Below, in pieces: positions 10,601 through 20,600 of a stretch of DNA of 64,000 bases. The notes under the pieces were generated by a model. The model saw nothing but the letters and a program-made list of their open reading frames with translations, had not been told where the DNA came from and made no database searches. Both the position numbers and the translations under genes were made by a program. Position 1 is the first letter of the stretch. The number at the start of each line of letters is the position of its first letter. This stretch comes from Sarocladium kiliense (lineage: Eukaryota > Ascomycota > Sordariomycetes > Hypocreales > Sarocladiaceae): contig JAUZTG010000001.1 of assembly GCA_030734395.1 (NCBI GenBank), positions 53,375 to 117,374 on the forward strand, in the 5' to 3' direction.

Positions 10601-11398
10601 TTCTACCATGGTCTTGATCTCGGTCCAAGGTGCGTTCTTGAAGAGCAAGCGATGAGTTTCGTGTCTTTCAGGTGTCTCGATATCGAATGTCGTCTGAATA
10701 GCCCTATGATCCGACCCATGTTCCGTTGCATGTATGGTGCATTCCACTATGGCGTCCGCCAGTTCCGCAGTTGCCAGCACGAGGTCGATCGTGGTCTCGT
10801 TGTGGGGACCTTGCCACGTCTTTGTACCCTGCGGCAGGAGACTGCATAGTCCGTGCTTGTTCATCAGGTCAATGATCGGTTCAGCTTCCCCTTGCCTGTC
10901 TGGGGACACGTCAGATCCACCCCAGAGTTCATCGTGTCGGTTAAAGTCTCCAACCAGGATCGCGTCTGTGCGCCTCCCTCTCGACCCTCGGTGTTGCATG
11001 ATCACGTCGTCGATGTGCTTGATCGCCGCCTCCAATGCCTCTGCGTGCCGGCCTTCCACGTACACCGAGACCATGGTGACGTCCCTGTCTGGTAGTCGAA
11101 GGAAGACTCCCGTGAGGTCTGCTGACTCTATCGGAATCTGTTCTGCGTCTATGTCTTTGCGTATCCAGAGCATGCTTCTCACGGGCCATCGCCCATCTCG
11201 CGCGTGTGTAGGTATGAATTTCGTCCAGTTGGAGTGACCCATTGGATTGGTCACCACCTGGCCGTCTATCATGCGTGCATGTGGTTCCTGCACTGCTATC
11301 GCCTCGTATTGTCTAAGTTCTTTGTCGTTCATTAAGCTTTGATGCACTTCGTCGCTTTTGCGTACATTGAGTTGTAGTATACGAAGCGTTTTATGCAT
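7625..11398 (-). pseudogene. LINE B ORF2 (endonuclease-reverse transcriptase-RNase H), two frameshifts
   Basis: The most likely start is the ATG at 11396-11398, which overlaps the ORF1 stop; the frame is open further upstream only because it overlaps ORF1. The first ~230 residues are an APE-type endonuclease (LQLNVRKSDEVHQ, VQEPHARM, VGDFNRHDELWGG, GSDHRAI). The reverse transcriptase follows (WKAPGEDGLPA, LKKPGKATYTKAKSWRPISL, GLPQGSPLSPVLFLF, FVDD). An RNase H-like domain comes next (NPFTAELSAIEVAL, TVMTSNLAAVQAI), with the expected first Asp apparently lost (ATACSQRND). Near 8260 the frame slips, and the continuation IQLMWVPAKG is in another frame. Near 7985 it slips again into the Cys/His tail (CGCGQASETIEHFLIRC), stopping at 7625. 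Confidence 0.85.
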
Positions 11399-12629
11399 GA
11401 ATGGGCAGATTGCGGACCCTGCAGTTTCGGCTGAAAGATTCGTGGGGGCCTCCGCATGGGATGCACTTGGGTTCGACTGCCTCGCATTGCTTGTGGTGGT
11501 GTCCTTGCACCGCACACCTGGCACATGCCTGAGGCTTTCCGCATGAGAAGGCTTTGTGTCCCATCTCCTGGCAGTTGAAGCATTGTAAAGGTTCTCTGCG
11601 GGGCTCGAAGACGTTCGTGTAAGCGGATTCTCCTGCCAGGTCGAAGTATCGTCCGTCCAAAAGTTTCTTCGCGTCACTCCTCTTAGTAACGTAAACCACC
11701 ATCGATCCATATGCTTTGTGTGAGCTTCGGTTGCTCAACCAGGAGATCTTGGCAATGTTAACCTGATTCTCGCTGCCCAGTGCCTCAACGGCTTCGGGGA
11801 GGACGATCCCGTGTTCGTCTAGCACTGCCGTTCTGTTGACGTTGTCTATCTTGACCGGGTAGTATTGGTCCCTCATGACCCTCGTTCCCGGTATCGCAGT
11901 CTTCTGGGCTGCCTCCTTGACCAGCTGCATTTCTGCCTCGTCCCTACAGATAATCTTGATGCGATCCGGTCTCTTGGCGTCTTGCACTACCGCCGCACAA
12001 CGCCAGTCCGGCCGCTCTGGCGCTGCGCGCATCTCTTCCTCGATTGCACGGCGGATGCCACCTGCTTTAGCCTTGTCCCTGTTTTCTTCTTCGACTCGGG
12101 ATGCATCTATCGTGCAATAGAGCGTGTCGGTAACCATAGACGGCGTCGTAAGGCCACTGCTGAATGATCTGACGTTGCTGGGCTGGGACGATGGCGGCGT
12201 GCGCGCGATCTCGGCGTAAGACGGCTGCGGGGACTCGACACGTGTCGTGATAGCGTCGAGCTTCTCGTGGGCTTCCTTCAGCTGAGTCTTGGTGGCGTCC
12301 AGCTGTCGAGTAAGTTCTAGAATCATAACCTGCTGTTGTCTCATGGTCTCTGATTGCTCCATGAGGGCTGTCCTCATCCATTTGGTCTCTGTGCGTGACT
12401 CTGCCAGCAACTCCAGTACCTTCTGTAGCATTGCTCTTCCGTCATTGTTGCCGGTGCTGCTCTTTCCGTTATCGCTCTTCTTGGTCTCTTTTACCGCGCT
12501 CTCTTCAAGCTGTTGCGCTGTATCCCGGACCTTTGTACTGGGTCTCACCACGCGTCTACTGGAACGCGTCTCCATTGGCCCTGGGGCATGCTGCCCCACC
12601 ACGATCACTTCTTCCTCCACCATGTCCAT
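11391..12629 (-). CDS. LINE B ORF1, gag-like RNA-binding protein with zinc knuckles
   Basis: I chose the ATG at 12627-12629; upstream in-frame sequence is open but has no ATG. The N-terminal half is charged and predicted helical (SETMRQQQVMILELTRQLD), suiting a coiled-coil for multimerisation. The C-terminus has CCHC knuckles (CFNCQEMGHKAFSC, CARCAVQGHHHKQC, CIPCGGPHESFSRNC) for RNA binding. Such ORF1 proteins package LINE RNA. It ends ...PIHA and its TAA (11391-11393) overlaps the ORF2 ATG as ATGCATAA, so coupled translation is plausible. No break is visible. Confidence 0.85.
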   Translation of the reverse strand: MDMVEEEVIVVGQHAPGPMETRSSRRVVRPSTKVRDTAQQLEESAVKETKKSDNGKSSTGNNDGRAMLQKVLELLAESRTETKWMRTALMEQSETMRQQQVMILELTRQLDATKTQLKEAHEKLDAITTRVESPQPSYAEIARTPPSSQPSNVRSFSSGLTTPSMVTDTLYCTIDASRVEEENRDKAKAGGIRRAIEEEMRAAPERPDWRCAAVVQDAKRPDRIKIICRDEAEMQLVKEAAQKTAIPGTRVMRDQYYPVKIDNVNRTAVLDEHGIVLPEAVEALGSENQVNIAKISWLSNRSSHKAYGSMVVYVTKRSDAKKLLDGRYFDLAGESAYTNVFEPRREPLQCFNCQEMGHKAFSCGKPQACARCAVQGHHHKQCEAVEPKCIPCGGPHESFSRNCRVRNLPIHA

Positions 12630-12665
12630 CTTATCAGTCTTCAAAGAAAGGGTGATGTTCCTGTC

Positions 12666-12678
12666 TTAGAATGTTGGA
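12666..12678 (+). repeat. LINE B target-site duplication, right copy
   Basis: TTAGAATGTTGGA, identical to 7283-7295. Sequence beyond this copy is the displaced upstream region of the 2EXR-C2H2 gene. Confidence 0.85.
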
Positions 12679-13256
12679 AGCATGCAGTTGAGAATGTTTC
12701 TCACATATGACATGCCGGGTTCTACATTCTACACTCGGCGGGCTACCTAAGGTTTAGCTCCCCGAATGCCATGGTTGCGGACCTTTGAAGGTCACTGCTA
12801 CATCCACCCCTCCTCCACACATTATTTCTGGTAAGGCCTCTCCCCACCAAGGCAGCTTTTCAGAGGCGAGAATGGATCTCGTATATCAAGCATTTCTTCG
12901 CCGCTAAGCTTCATAGATTCTCGACGTCTATGCGCGACTTTCAGCGTAATGGGCCGCCCCAGTGGAATGAACCAGGGAAAGAACCCCCAGTGAAAGGGCC
13001 GCCATATTGGAATCGCTCCAAGGAAAGAACCCCAGCGGAAGGGTCGACCCAGTGAAAGGGCTGTCCCAGTGCAAGGGGGAGCCAGCTTAGAGCTTGCAGG
13101 ATCGCTCGGGCCACAGTAGCAAGTCCATTTTGGTGTGCTATATTGGGAAGGGCTGGAAACGGCCGCAGGCTGCCTGCAACTGGGCCACGACCCTGCTACT
13201 AAAAGCCGCGGCATCCCCCGAGTCGGATGCCAACATATGTGCACGCAACCGCCACC
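12679..13256. other. Intergenic: displaced promoter and repeat-rich stretch
   Basis: The first ~150 bases are the sequence that lay upstream of the 2EXR-C2H2 ATG before LINE B inserted. At about 12955-13085 there are four or five imperfect copies of a CCCAGTGAAAGGGCC / GGAAAGAACCCC pattern. The open frames here are low-complexity by-products of that repeat. Confidence 0.5.
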
Positions 13257-13619
13257 ATGGCCAAGAGGAGAGATCGGACGAAAGAGAACTTCGCAAAATC
13301 ATGCAAGTCAGGTGCAGCACGATTTAACAAGCTGAGACAGAAGTATGACGCGCACGTCTATCTTCAAGTGCAATGGAGAGGAAGGTATTATGAGTATACC
13401 TCCGATAAGGATCTTCGCTGGCTGAAGATCGGCGACAAACTCGAAATGATTTACCCATTGCCTGTTCAATGGACGCCATCAACATTCGTAACGAATAGCG
13501 ACACACCCGAGAGCTCTTTACCAGATGAAGATCCTGACAGGTCGAATAGCTCGTGCGATAGCCAGAATGCCCTAACCTCGTCACGCGCAGATGGAGAGCA
13601 GCCGGATGAGGTGGAATGA
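13257..13619 (+). CDS. Small MADS-box-like protein
   Basis: The start at 13257 is preceded by GCCACC, an excellent eukaryotic initiation context, giving 120 residues. Residues 3-60 have the layout of a divergent SRF/MADS box: a basic N-terminus (KRRDRTKENFAKSCKSGAAR), a helix with KLRQKYDAHVYLQVQW, then a strand pair (GRYYEYTSDKDLRWL). In canonical MADS proteins this segment binds CArG-box DNA and dimerises. The C-terminus is acidic and Ser-rich (PDEDPDRSNSS) and could be an activation tail. No intron is needed. The protein is far shorter than core fungal MADS regulators such as Mcm1 or Rlm1, so DNA binding is inferred from pattern only. Confidence 0.55.
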   Translation: MAKRRDRTKENFAKSCKSGAARFNKLRQKYDAHVYLQVQWRGRYYEYTSDKDLRWLKIGDKLEMIYPLPVQWTPSTFVTNSDTPESSLPDEDPDRSNSSCDSQNALTSSRADGEQPDEVE

Positions 13620-15024
13620 AGCATGGCCCTGTGCTAGGAGCTTAGCAATGAGGACAATAGACATCAACAATGCTTGCCTCTTGGATTGCCGTTTCCAACC
13701 CCACACCAGCCTCTCTCTCGTCCCCACTTGGTTCCTCCTATCTTTGCCGAACATGGTCGTCCGTCCTTCAATTTCAAGACGCATGTCGGTGTTCACAGTA
13801 GCAAGCTGCGGCAGCAGGTCAGTGGCCTCCAGTTTAACGATGATGTTACACGAGTTCAGTGTGCGTGTGGCTACCCTCTGACTCCACCTTCACTGGACCA
13901 CGGTTCGCCGGACTATGATGTGACTCACATAACTGAACAGTCACGTGAATTGATCATTACTTTGATGCGATGTACATAGCGAAATACAGTAGGAGTTAAT
14001 ACGTACTGTAACTTACTATAAGTCACAAGTCTCGTGGTTACTTTTTAAGGGCTGCATGTCGCAGTCTCCTGCGGCTGTCTGGCTCGCTCTGTAGTGTTCG
14101 AGTGCATACTACCAGGCACAGGGCATTGCCGGCTGCCTAGCTCGGGCATTTCGGCTGGGGTATAAGCTAGATACGGCCATTTAACTGGCGTAGTTTGGCA
14201 TGATCGAAATGAGCCGTTGGCGTGAGATTGTGAGAGTCTCGTATCCCAATCAATCAGATTCAATTCTATGATCAACTCTAGATACAGGACGTAGCGCAAG
14301 GAGCGGAAAGAGGAGCAAGATTAGCCTCTCCTTGCGTTTCATGAATGTCTGATGTCGTTGTCATGGCTCACGTGCCCTGGCACGTGAGCCTCCAGCGCTT
14401 GGCCCGTGACAGAGATTCCAAGGCGATTCCACTGGTCCGTTTCTGGACTAGAGAAAGCTTAGTCCGTTTCTGGATCAAAAACGCAACCATATATGGCCGT
14501 TACTCGTCTTGCAGCCGCTGGTCCTACTGTATTGCAGGCGGTCACTTTCATCCCTTTTGTCCATCGGGGCCTTATTATCAGCTTGCTGAGGAGCAGCCAA
14601 TCTGGACCTTCACAGCCCTTAGCGGTAAGGGCCCCTTCTGACCCCTGCCCTGCTCTCCCTTGACACATTAAAGGTACTGCAAGACTCTGCAGGAGAGAAA
14701 GGCAATTGGCTCAAAGCATTTTGGGTAAGTATAGAAGTTTAATGTGACTTCATTACGCGGCCTTCTCATCATGTGCTGTTCCCAGATCGAGGACTCGTCC
14801 CCCCGGGCTTGTGGATGGGTGAAACACCAACTTGTCGTCGAATGTCAACAGGAAGATATCGTGCATTAGCTCTGATGTATGTTCAGTTCATTTTCAGAAA
14901 TGTTTATCCGAACGTTATTTCCTACCAAGTCTTTCCTGTTCCTCCTACAGACTGTGAGTGCATGCGGGACGTCTTCGGATGGATACTAACATCGTCGTTC
15001 GGGAATGGATATTCTTGAGCCATG
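13620..15024. other. Intergenic, no supported gene
   Basis: Several short open frames (for example 14773-15018 on the plus strand) have no recognisable content. The stretch contains a perfect palindrome with two E-boxes (14365-14390) and a direct repeat of AGTCCGTTTCTGGA-like sequence at about 14430-14475. Confidence 0.45.
14365..14390. promoter_or_regulatory. Perfect inverted repeat carrying two CACGTG boxes
   Basis: Arms GGCTCACGTGCC and GGCACGTGAGCC are exact reverse complements separated by CT. Each arm contains CACGTG, the classical bHLH target. It lies in an otherwise featureless gap. It may be a regulatory site or simply a hairpin-forming repeat; no adjacent gene start decides this. 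Confidence 0.4.
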
Positions 15025-15288
15025 TTAGCAACTGTTCGTGGGCCGATCCTGACGACTTACTGCCTGCATGATGCCCATGGTACCTGCGACCGTTCTCGAA
15101 TTGATAGTTGGTAACGTCCGACGAGAGTGACTGCCTTGATGAGCCATTCTACTGTGAATGTTAGCAAGTATCTGGGTGAGAAGCTCGCAACGTACATCTT
15201 CGACGGCAGAGTCCACCACAGGAGACGAAGGAATAACCTCACTGGACGGTTCGGCTGCGGAATCCTCATCGGGCTGCGGAAAACTCAT
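15025..15288 (-). CDS. Hypothetical small protein
   Basis: An 87-residue minus frame has a natural-looking acidic N-terminus (DEDSAAEPSSEVIPSSPVVD) followed by a helical stretch (CELLTQILANIHSRM). No domain is recognised. It could be an N-terminal exon or a chance frame; no neighbour supports it. Confidence 0.3.
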   Translation of the reverse strand: MSFPQPDEDSAAEPSSEVIPSSPVVDSAVEDVRCELLTQILANIHSRMAHQGSHSRRTLPTINSRTVAGTMGIMQAVSRQDRPTNSC

Positions 15289-16017
15289 TGCATCAGCCGG
15301 CGCTTGCCATGTCGTGTAACCGAGAGGTGCAGGAATAAGTCAAGAGGAGGACAGCGCACAGTCTTCAACTGCTCCAATCAAGGCTGTCTCGCCTCGGCCA
15401 TGAGCAACCACACTTTGGGGACACCTCCAACGCTAGTCATTACCACTTCGGGAGACCCTTATGCAGGATATCAAGCAACCTTCCTACCCTGGCCCTTCCA
15501 CCTGGCATGAAGGCGTGAAACGGGAGATTCTAGGTACATCGAATGCGTAGCTGAGCACCCCTGCACACCATTGGCGACATTTGCGTGGCGTGTAACCATG
15601 AAATTTAGAATGGGCACCTTAGAAGGACACCCTTGAATTCATACCCCACAACCTTCGCTCTCTCAAGTGGGTTGGTTGGTAATTACTGTAGTCGCAGCAT
15701 CTGGATAGTCCTTGACGCCACTTCGCTTGATCCTTGCTTGAGATGCCAAGGGATCAACGGGCTGTTCCAGGATCAGTGGAAAGTGGAGATTCCGCCACCC
15801 CCGGAGCGACGCCACCCCCGGAGCGAAGCCACCCGCCCTCAATTTCCACGCTAGTGAAATTGCTGCTACAACTTTGACGCTGACAAAATTAACAATACAA
15901 CTTTGCACAAATTCAAATTCCGCACTCTATTTCGATCACTCCCAAATCTGTTTCCTAAATTTGCTGGTTTCTAAATTGCTGAACCATCTTAGACGAACCC
16001 TGAGACAGGGACGGTTG
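15289..16017. other. Intergenic with a short tandem repeat
   Basis: No gene is supported. At about 15792-15832 the 17-bp unit GCCACCCCCGGAGCGAC appears twice in tandem plus a partial third copy. The last ~150 bases are probably promoter for the plus-strand gene that follows. Confidence 0.4.
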
Positions 16018-16716
16018 ATGATGGAGGCAGACCCTGTTCTCACACTCAAAGTCCTTGTTGGAGACGAATTGTTGGACATCGCAGATGCAGCGAAGCGCTT
16101 TCCTTACCAAGTCTCCAAGGCGGTCCAATCCGCGTGTCACATCATCGACGAAATAACCCTCCCCAACATCTTTCGCAGTTCCTTACTGTCCAGCCGGCAA
16201 CGAACCCCGTACCGTTTGAATGCAGCTGTGGCGAGCTGCGTCCAGGGGATGCTCCCCAAGGACTCGTTGGAGATGCGTTTCTTCCAAGAAGGACACGTGC
16301 GGGCTGTTGCTGCCCTTGCGGCAGCTACAGCAGACAATAAATCGATACCAAGGTTACTACGCTCGCAGTCGCCGGAACAAATATCAGCCTTAATCGATGA
16401 CATTGCGAAGATGGCTGAACATGGCGATTTCCGGAACATGTGTTTGCTGGCCGAAGCCAAAGCCTCTGGCCCTGTGGATCCGACTCCTCTTCGCCGCCCG
16501 AGAGCCAGCAGTGCTAAGGTGCCACAGAGGAAGCGCCACCGAGCAAATGACCAGCCAGTTGAAGATCGGGCATTGTCCGTTGATACTGGTCCAAATGTTG
16601 AGCCACATCTTCCGCAACAGGATATGGAGGTGCCAGATAGCTTTTGGGATTATGGCGGTATGTCACCAATCATTATATTTGTAGCAGGAGCTCACTATCG
16701 CCAGGCAATGTTTTGA
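16018..16716 (+). CDS. Conserved-looking hypothetical protein, possible 3' intron
   Basis: Two consecutive ATGs at 16018-16023 start the frame; the open frame before them lacks an ATG. The protein is mostly helical (LTLKVLVGDELLDIADAAKR, FFQEGHVRAVAALAAATADN) with a basic, nuclear-localisation-like block (KVPQRKRHR) at about residue 165 and an acidic tail. After SFWDYG the sequence reads GGTATGTCACC, a good 5' splice site near 16659, so the last residues may be intronic and the true C-terminus may lie beyond 16750. The family is not recognised. The basic block and helical make-up would fit a nuclear protein, but that is inference. Confidence 0.45.
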   Translation: MMEADPVLTLKVLVGDELLDIADAAKRFPYQVSKAVQSACHIIDEITLPNIFRSSLLSSRQRTPYRLNAAVASCVQGMLPKDSLEMRFFQEGHVRAVAALAAATADNKSIPRLLRSQSPEQISALIDDIAKMAEHGDFRNMCLLAEAKASGPVDPTPLRRPRASSAKVPQRKRHRANDQPVEDRALSVDTGPNVEPHLPQQDMEVPDSFWDYGGMSPIIIFVAGAHYRQAMF

Positions 16717-16746
16717 TCGATCTTGACGCACTTGGTTTGGATCAGA

Positions 16747-17245
16747 TCAGCGCAGAGAACTACCCTCTGGACCCCCTGAACCTTTCTTGAACACAGCAAG
16801 GAGGAATACGATTGTTCCCGCCGCAGCTTTGAGCAAGGGCGGGGTGGTGTAGGACCTGCTCTTGCCCGGCTCGAGATTTTCGCCATCAAGTGTTGCCCCT
16901 GTTGACTCGGTCTCGAGGAGCATGATCAGCTCGCCCGGTGAGCTTTGTTGTGTCGTCGCGTACAGCCGCTCGTTGCAGGGACCTCTACATCGGAAAAGGA
17001 TAGCAAATTTACCCCGGTGCTTGTTTCTGTCAGTCAAAGTAGAATGCCCGGGTATTTTGGCTTACATCGATAATGCCCCAGCGCAACAAATCTGCTGTCT
17101 TCTGGTTACGTTCAGGATGGCTGCACTGGCTGATGCATGGACTCTGTTGGTAAGCCACCCAGTGTTCCTCCTCGACTCCAACAAGCCAACTCGCTAGGTC
17201 AGTGAGTGATGCCGTGAGGCCTCGAACTCGGGAGTCGTCAGACAT
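16747..17245 (-). pseudogene. Hypothetical gene relic directly downstream of LINE C
   Basis: Exon 1 starts at the ATG at 17243-17245 (an in-frame TAG lies three codons upstream) and encodes MSDDSRVRGLTASLTDLASW and more, ending at a GTAAGC donor near 17066. A CTGAC branch-like motif and CAG acceptor follow about 55 nt later. The next exon reads KQAPG and then shifts frame before the natural continuation KFAILFRCRGPCNERLY. One extra or missing base there breaks the gene. No domain is recognised. The 3' tail of LINE C lies about 53 bp upstream of the ATG on the same strand. Confidence 0.45.
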
Positions 17246-17609
17246 CGGTTGCTAATTTCGCTCAAACAGTCAATTGCGGCTTCTGACAGTCTTCCCCGAC
17301 TTGACTTGACTTGACTTGATTTCCTACTCGGTTCTGGCCGCTACTTAGTCAGCGGCTATGCCCGGTAAGCGGGGCTTGGCCGACCGCCGAAGCGCTCAAA
17401 CAATGATCCGAGCGCCCCACTTCGCTAAATGCCAAAACATTCAACCAGCTGTCTCCAAATCTCCCGCTTCTGCTCTTCAACCTCTATCTACCCGTGGCTG
17501 GCACCCTCGTGTAGATCGCGGTTCGTACTAATCCAATCTGTGTGCTTGGCTCCATCGAGGCGCGTTGCCTCTATGCTGGTTCTGCGTACCTACAGTCTCC
17601 CCTCAGTGC

Positions 17610-20600
17610 TCAGCTTTGACTGTCTTGCATCGCGATCCTGAATTGCCCAAGGATCTCGGTCTGTTCCATGAATCTGATGGCTTTCGCGGCTGCTTTGCGC
17701 TCGTTCAGCACGGCCCGGAGGTCGTGTCGCCATGGGATGGTCCCAAGTTCCCGTTGTCGGAGTTGTCGAAATTGGCGGCATCGCATCAGCACGTGCGATA
17801 CCGTTCGTCGTCCTTCCCGGCATGTGCATTTGTCGTCCGTCGTGTCCGGGACTCTTCGGTTGAAGAGGAAGTGTTTGAGTCCAATCTTTTCGGTTCGCAT
17901 CTGCACCAAGATGGCACTATGTCTCTTGCTCAACCCATCGTGTAGTCGCAGGATCTTCTTGGTTGGTCTCGGTGTGTGTCGGGCAGTGGTTCTACCCTTT
18001 GTTTCTGCCCTCCATTTCCTTTCCCATGCTTGATTGGCGTCTTTGTGTGCCCATGTTGCGAGTGTGGACTCAAGAGAAAATAGTTGAGGCGGCTGTTCGG
18101 CTGGACTGCCTATTCCACCGTTCTCTCGCCATCCTGTGGCCTCCTTCGCTGCTTTGTCCGCTGCTTCATTGCCCATGATTCCTGTGTGTGCCGGTATCCA
18201 CCTGAACTCAGTTGTCAGTCCTTGGTCTCGGAGCTGCTGTATCTCTCTGGCGATGATCTTAAGCAAATATGCTCCTGATTTTCCCCCAGGGTTGGCTGAT
18301 GATCTGATTGCTGCTTGATTGTCGGTGTAGATGAGGAGTTTGCTTCTCTTGTTGCCTTTTGCTCGGTCCGCCCCGGCCAACTGGAGGGCCAGTATGATTC
18401 CTTGAAGTTCCCCAGCGTAGACGGTGGACGTAGCCTCTGTCCCCATATGCGTGCTTTTGGTCTCGTTGGTGGCCAAGCAGACTGCTGCCGCTCCGATGTG
18501 GCCATTGATGCCACTGCCGTCTGTGTATATGTGGATTGCGTCCGTTTCGCGTTCCTGCTGTCTCTGGTGTTCTTTTTGGGCCTTTTCTGCGCTGTCTTCG
18601 ATGTAGAAACGTGGCCTTCGCCACCAAGGGGGAACAACGAACGGCGGGATTGTCTCCTGTTCTCTTTCGTCCGGCGAGGGTCTCTGTCGAAGTTCCGTTC
18701 TGATCGTGTCTCTTGGGCTCTTTCGTCTGACTCTTTCGTCCGGTGTGTTGGGCTGCTGTTGATTTGTGGCATCGTTCATTCTCCCGATCGTGGCGAGGTT
18801 GTGCTTTCGGATCTGTTGTTCGATAGGGATCAGGTGCATCTCCACGTCCAGCGCGGGGAACGATGTAGCTCTGAAAGCGCCGCACATTGCTCTTGCGGCT
18901 CTGGCTTGGAGTCTTTCTAGGCGTTGCAGTGTCCGCTTTGTATACCCTTTACCTCCCCAATTAGCATTGGACCACAGTGAGCAGGCATACATCATCTGCG
19001 GGATTGCAACCCCTTTGTATATTGTTCGCATGTCTTTCATCCTCATTCCCCAGGTGGAGCTTCCCAAGCTGCTCATTGCGTTGATCGTGGTGGTGACTTT
19101 GCGTTCTGTCTCATCGATATGTTGCTTCCATCTGAGGGGGGTATCCATGGTCAGGCCGAGGTATTTGCATGTTCCCTTGGGGATGATCTCGCCCCATCTT
19201 GACTGTAAGACTTTGCCGGTGTCAATTCTGCTTTTTGCTCTGGTGAAGTGGGTGAGTTGGAATTTATCCGGGGCGAATACGGAGGCGTGGGTTGCTGCCC
19301 ATCCCTCGGCTATCTGGAGGGCTTCTCGAAGGCTCTCGTTCGTTTCTTCTGTCGTGTCGCCCACAGCCAGTATCGCGATGTCGTCAATGAATCCTGTGGC
19401 CGTGATACCGTGTAGTTGGTTGCACCCGTCAAGGAGGTCTGCGTTGTAGAAAAGGTATAGCATAGGAGATAGGGGTGAGCCCTGTGGGATGCCAGTGGTC
19501 AAGGTGTACTCGTCTGACGTGGCACCATCAATGTGTATCCGTATTTGACGCTCGCCGAGAAAGCTCGCTATCCATCGTACGGTTGTCTCATCCACCCGTC
19601 TCTTTCTGAGGTTATGCAGTAGTCGTGGGTGGGATACATTGTCGAATGCTCCGGACACATCGAGGAGGAGCAGACTTGCGGCTTGCGCGTTGCCTGTATT
19701 CCAAGCTTCGTAGATTCTGTCAGTGATATGGTGCAGGGCATGTTCCGTGGATTTTCGTTTTCTCCCGCCCACGTGTGTCGGCGGTAGAAGTCGGTGCTTC
19801 TCCGTCAGGTAGCTCAGCCTCTTTGCTATGATCGCATCCATGATCTTTCCTATGGTGTTGAGTAGGGCTATCGGTCTGTATGCTTTCGGTGTTGTGTAAT
19901 TCGCCTTCCCCGGTTTTCTCAGCACTACTATGGTCGATTGTCTGAAGTGCGATGGGCAGTAGCCAAGTGCCAAGCTCTGGTTGAAGATGCGAACAAGGTG
20001 GGGAGTAATCCACGACTCTGCCAGCTGTAGTGACTTGTTGATGATGCGGTCTGGTCCTGGTGCCTTATGGGGCGCTGAATTTTGGATGGCCTCGCTGACC
20101 TCCTGCGCAGTTACCGGCGGCATTTTGATCTGGTGGTTGTAGGTTGCGCCTTCTATGTCTGCGAGGGCTGCATCTGGGGGTGGGGGAAAGAAAGTGTCTC
20201 TGAACATGGTGACCTTCTCTTCCGGCGTGGTTGCCTTGCGGAGCCCGTCCTGACTCTGGAGTTCTGGCGTGACGGTTGGGGTATTCTGCCTGTTGCGTGA
20301 CCATTTTGCGAGTTTCCATAGCGACGACGGCGACTCTGCCGCCTTTTCCACGTTCTCGCGGTGCATTGCTCGCAGTGCTCTCCGTATGACTCCCCCCTTC
20401 TGGTTCCTGGTAGTGCGATATGCTTCCCAGCTTTGTTCCGTATGCTCTTGGCTGTATATCCGCCTCAAACGCTTCGTTTTGGCCAGAATGTCGGAGCATT
20501 CGTCGTTCCAACCCGCCTTGGATCTATGGGATTGGATTGTGACAGGTACTGCAGCATCGATGGCCGTGGAGATGGCCTTCACGATCTCCTGAACATATCT

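Larger units (their letters stand above)
7296..12665 (-). mobile_element. LINE B, two-ORF non-LTR retrotransposon
   Basis: The element is bracketed by a perfect 13-bp target duplication. On the minus strand it reads a very short 5' leader (about 36 nt before the ORF1 ATG), ORF1 (gag-like), ORF2 (endonuclease-RT-RNase H), a 3' UTR of about 330 nt and a tail of CCATCCATCC-type repeats at 7296-7304. The short leader and an open frame running to the 5' boundary suggest possible slight 5' truncation. It inserted in the promoter of the 2EXR-C2H2 gene in the same orientation. Two frameshifts in the 3' part of ORF2 make this copy probably immobile, although the perfect duplication indicates a fairly recent insertion. 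Confidence 0.85.

Noticed and set aside
12822..13244. 140-codon minus-strand frame
   Set aside because: Its repeated Trp/Pro/Gly peptide is explained by the underlying purine-rich repeat; no other coding evidence.
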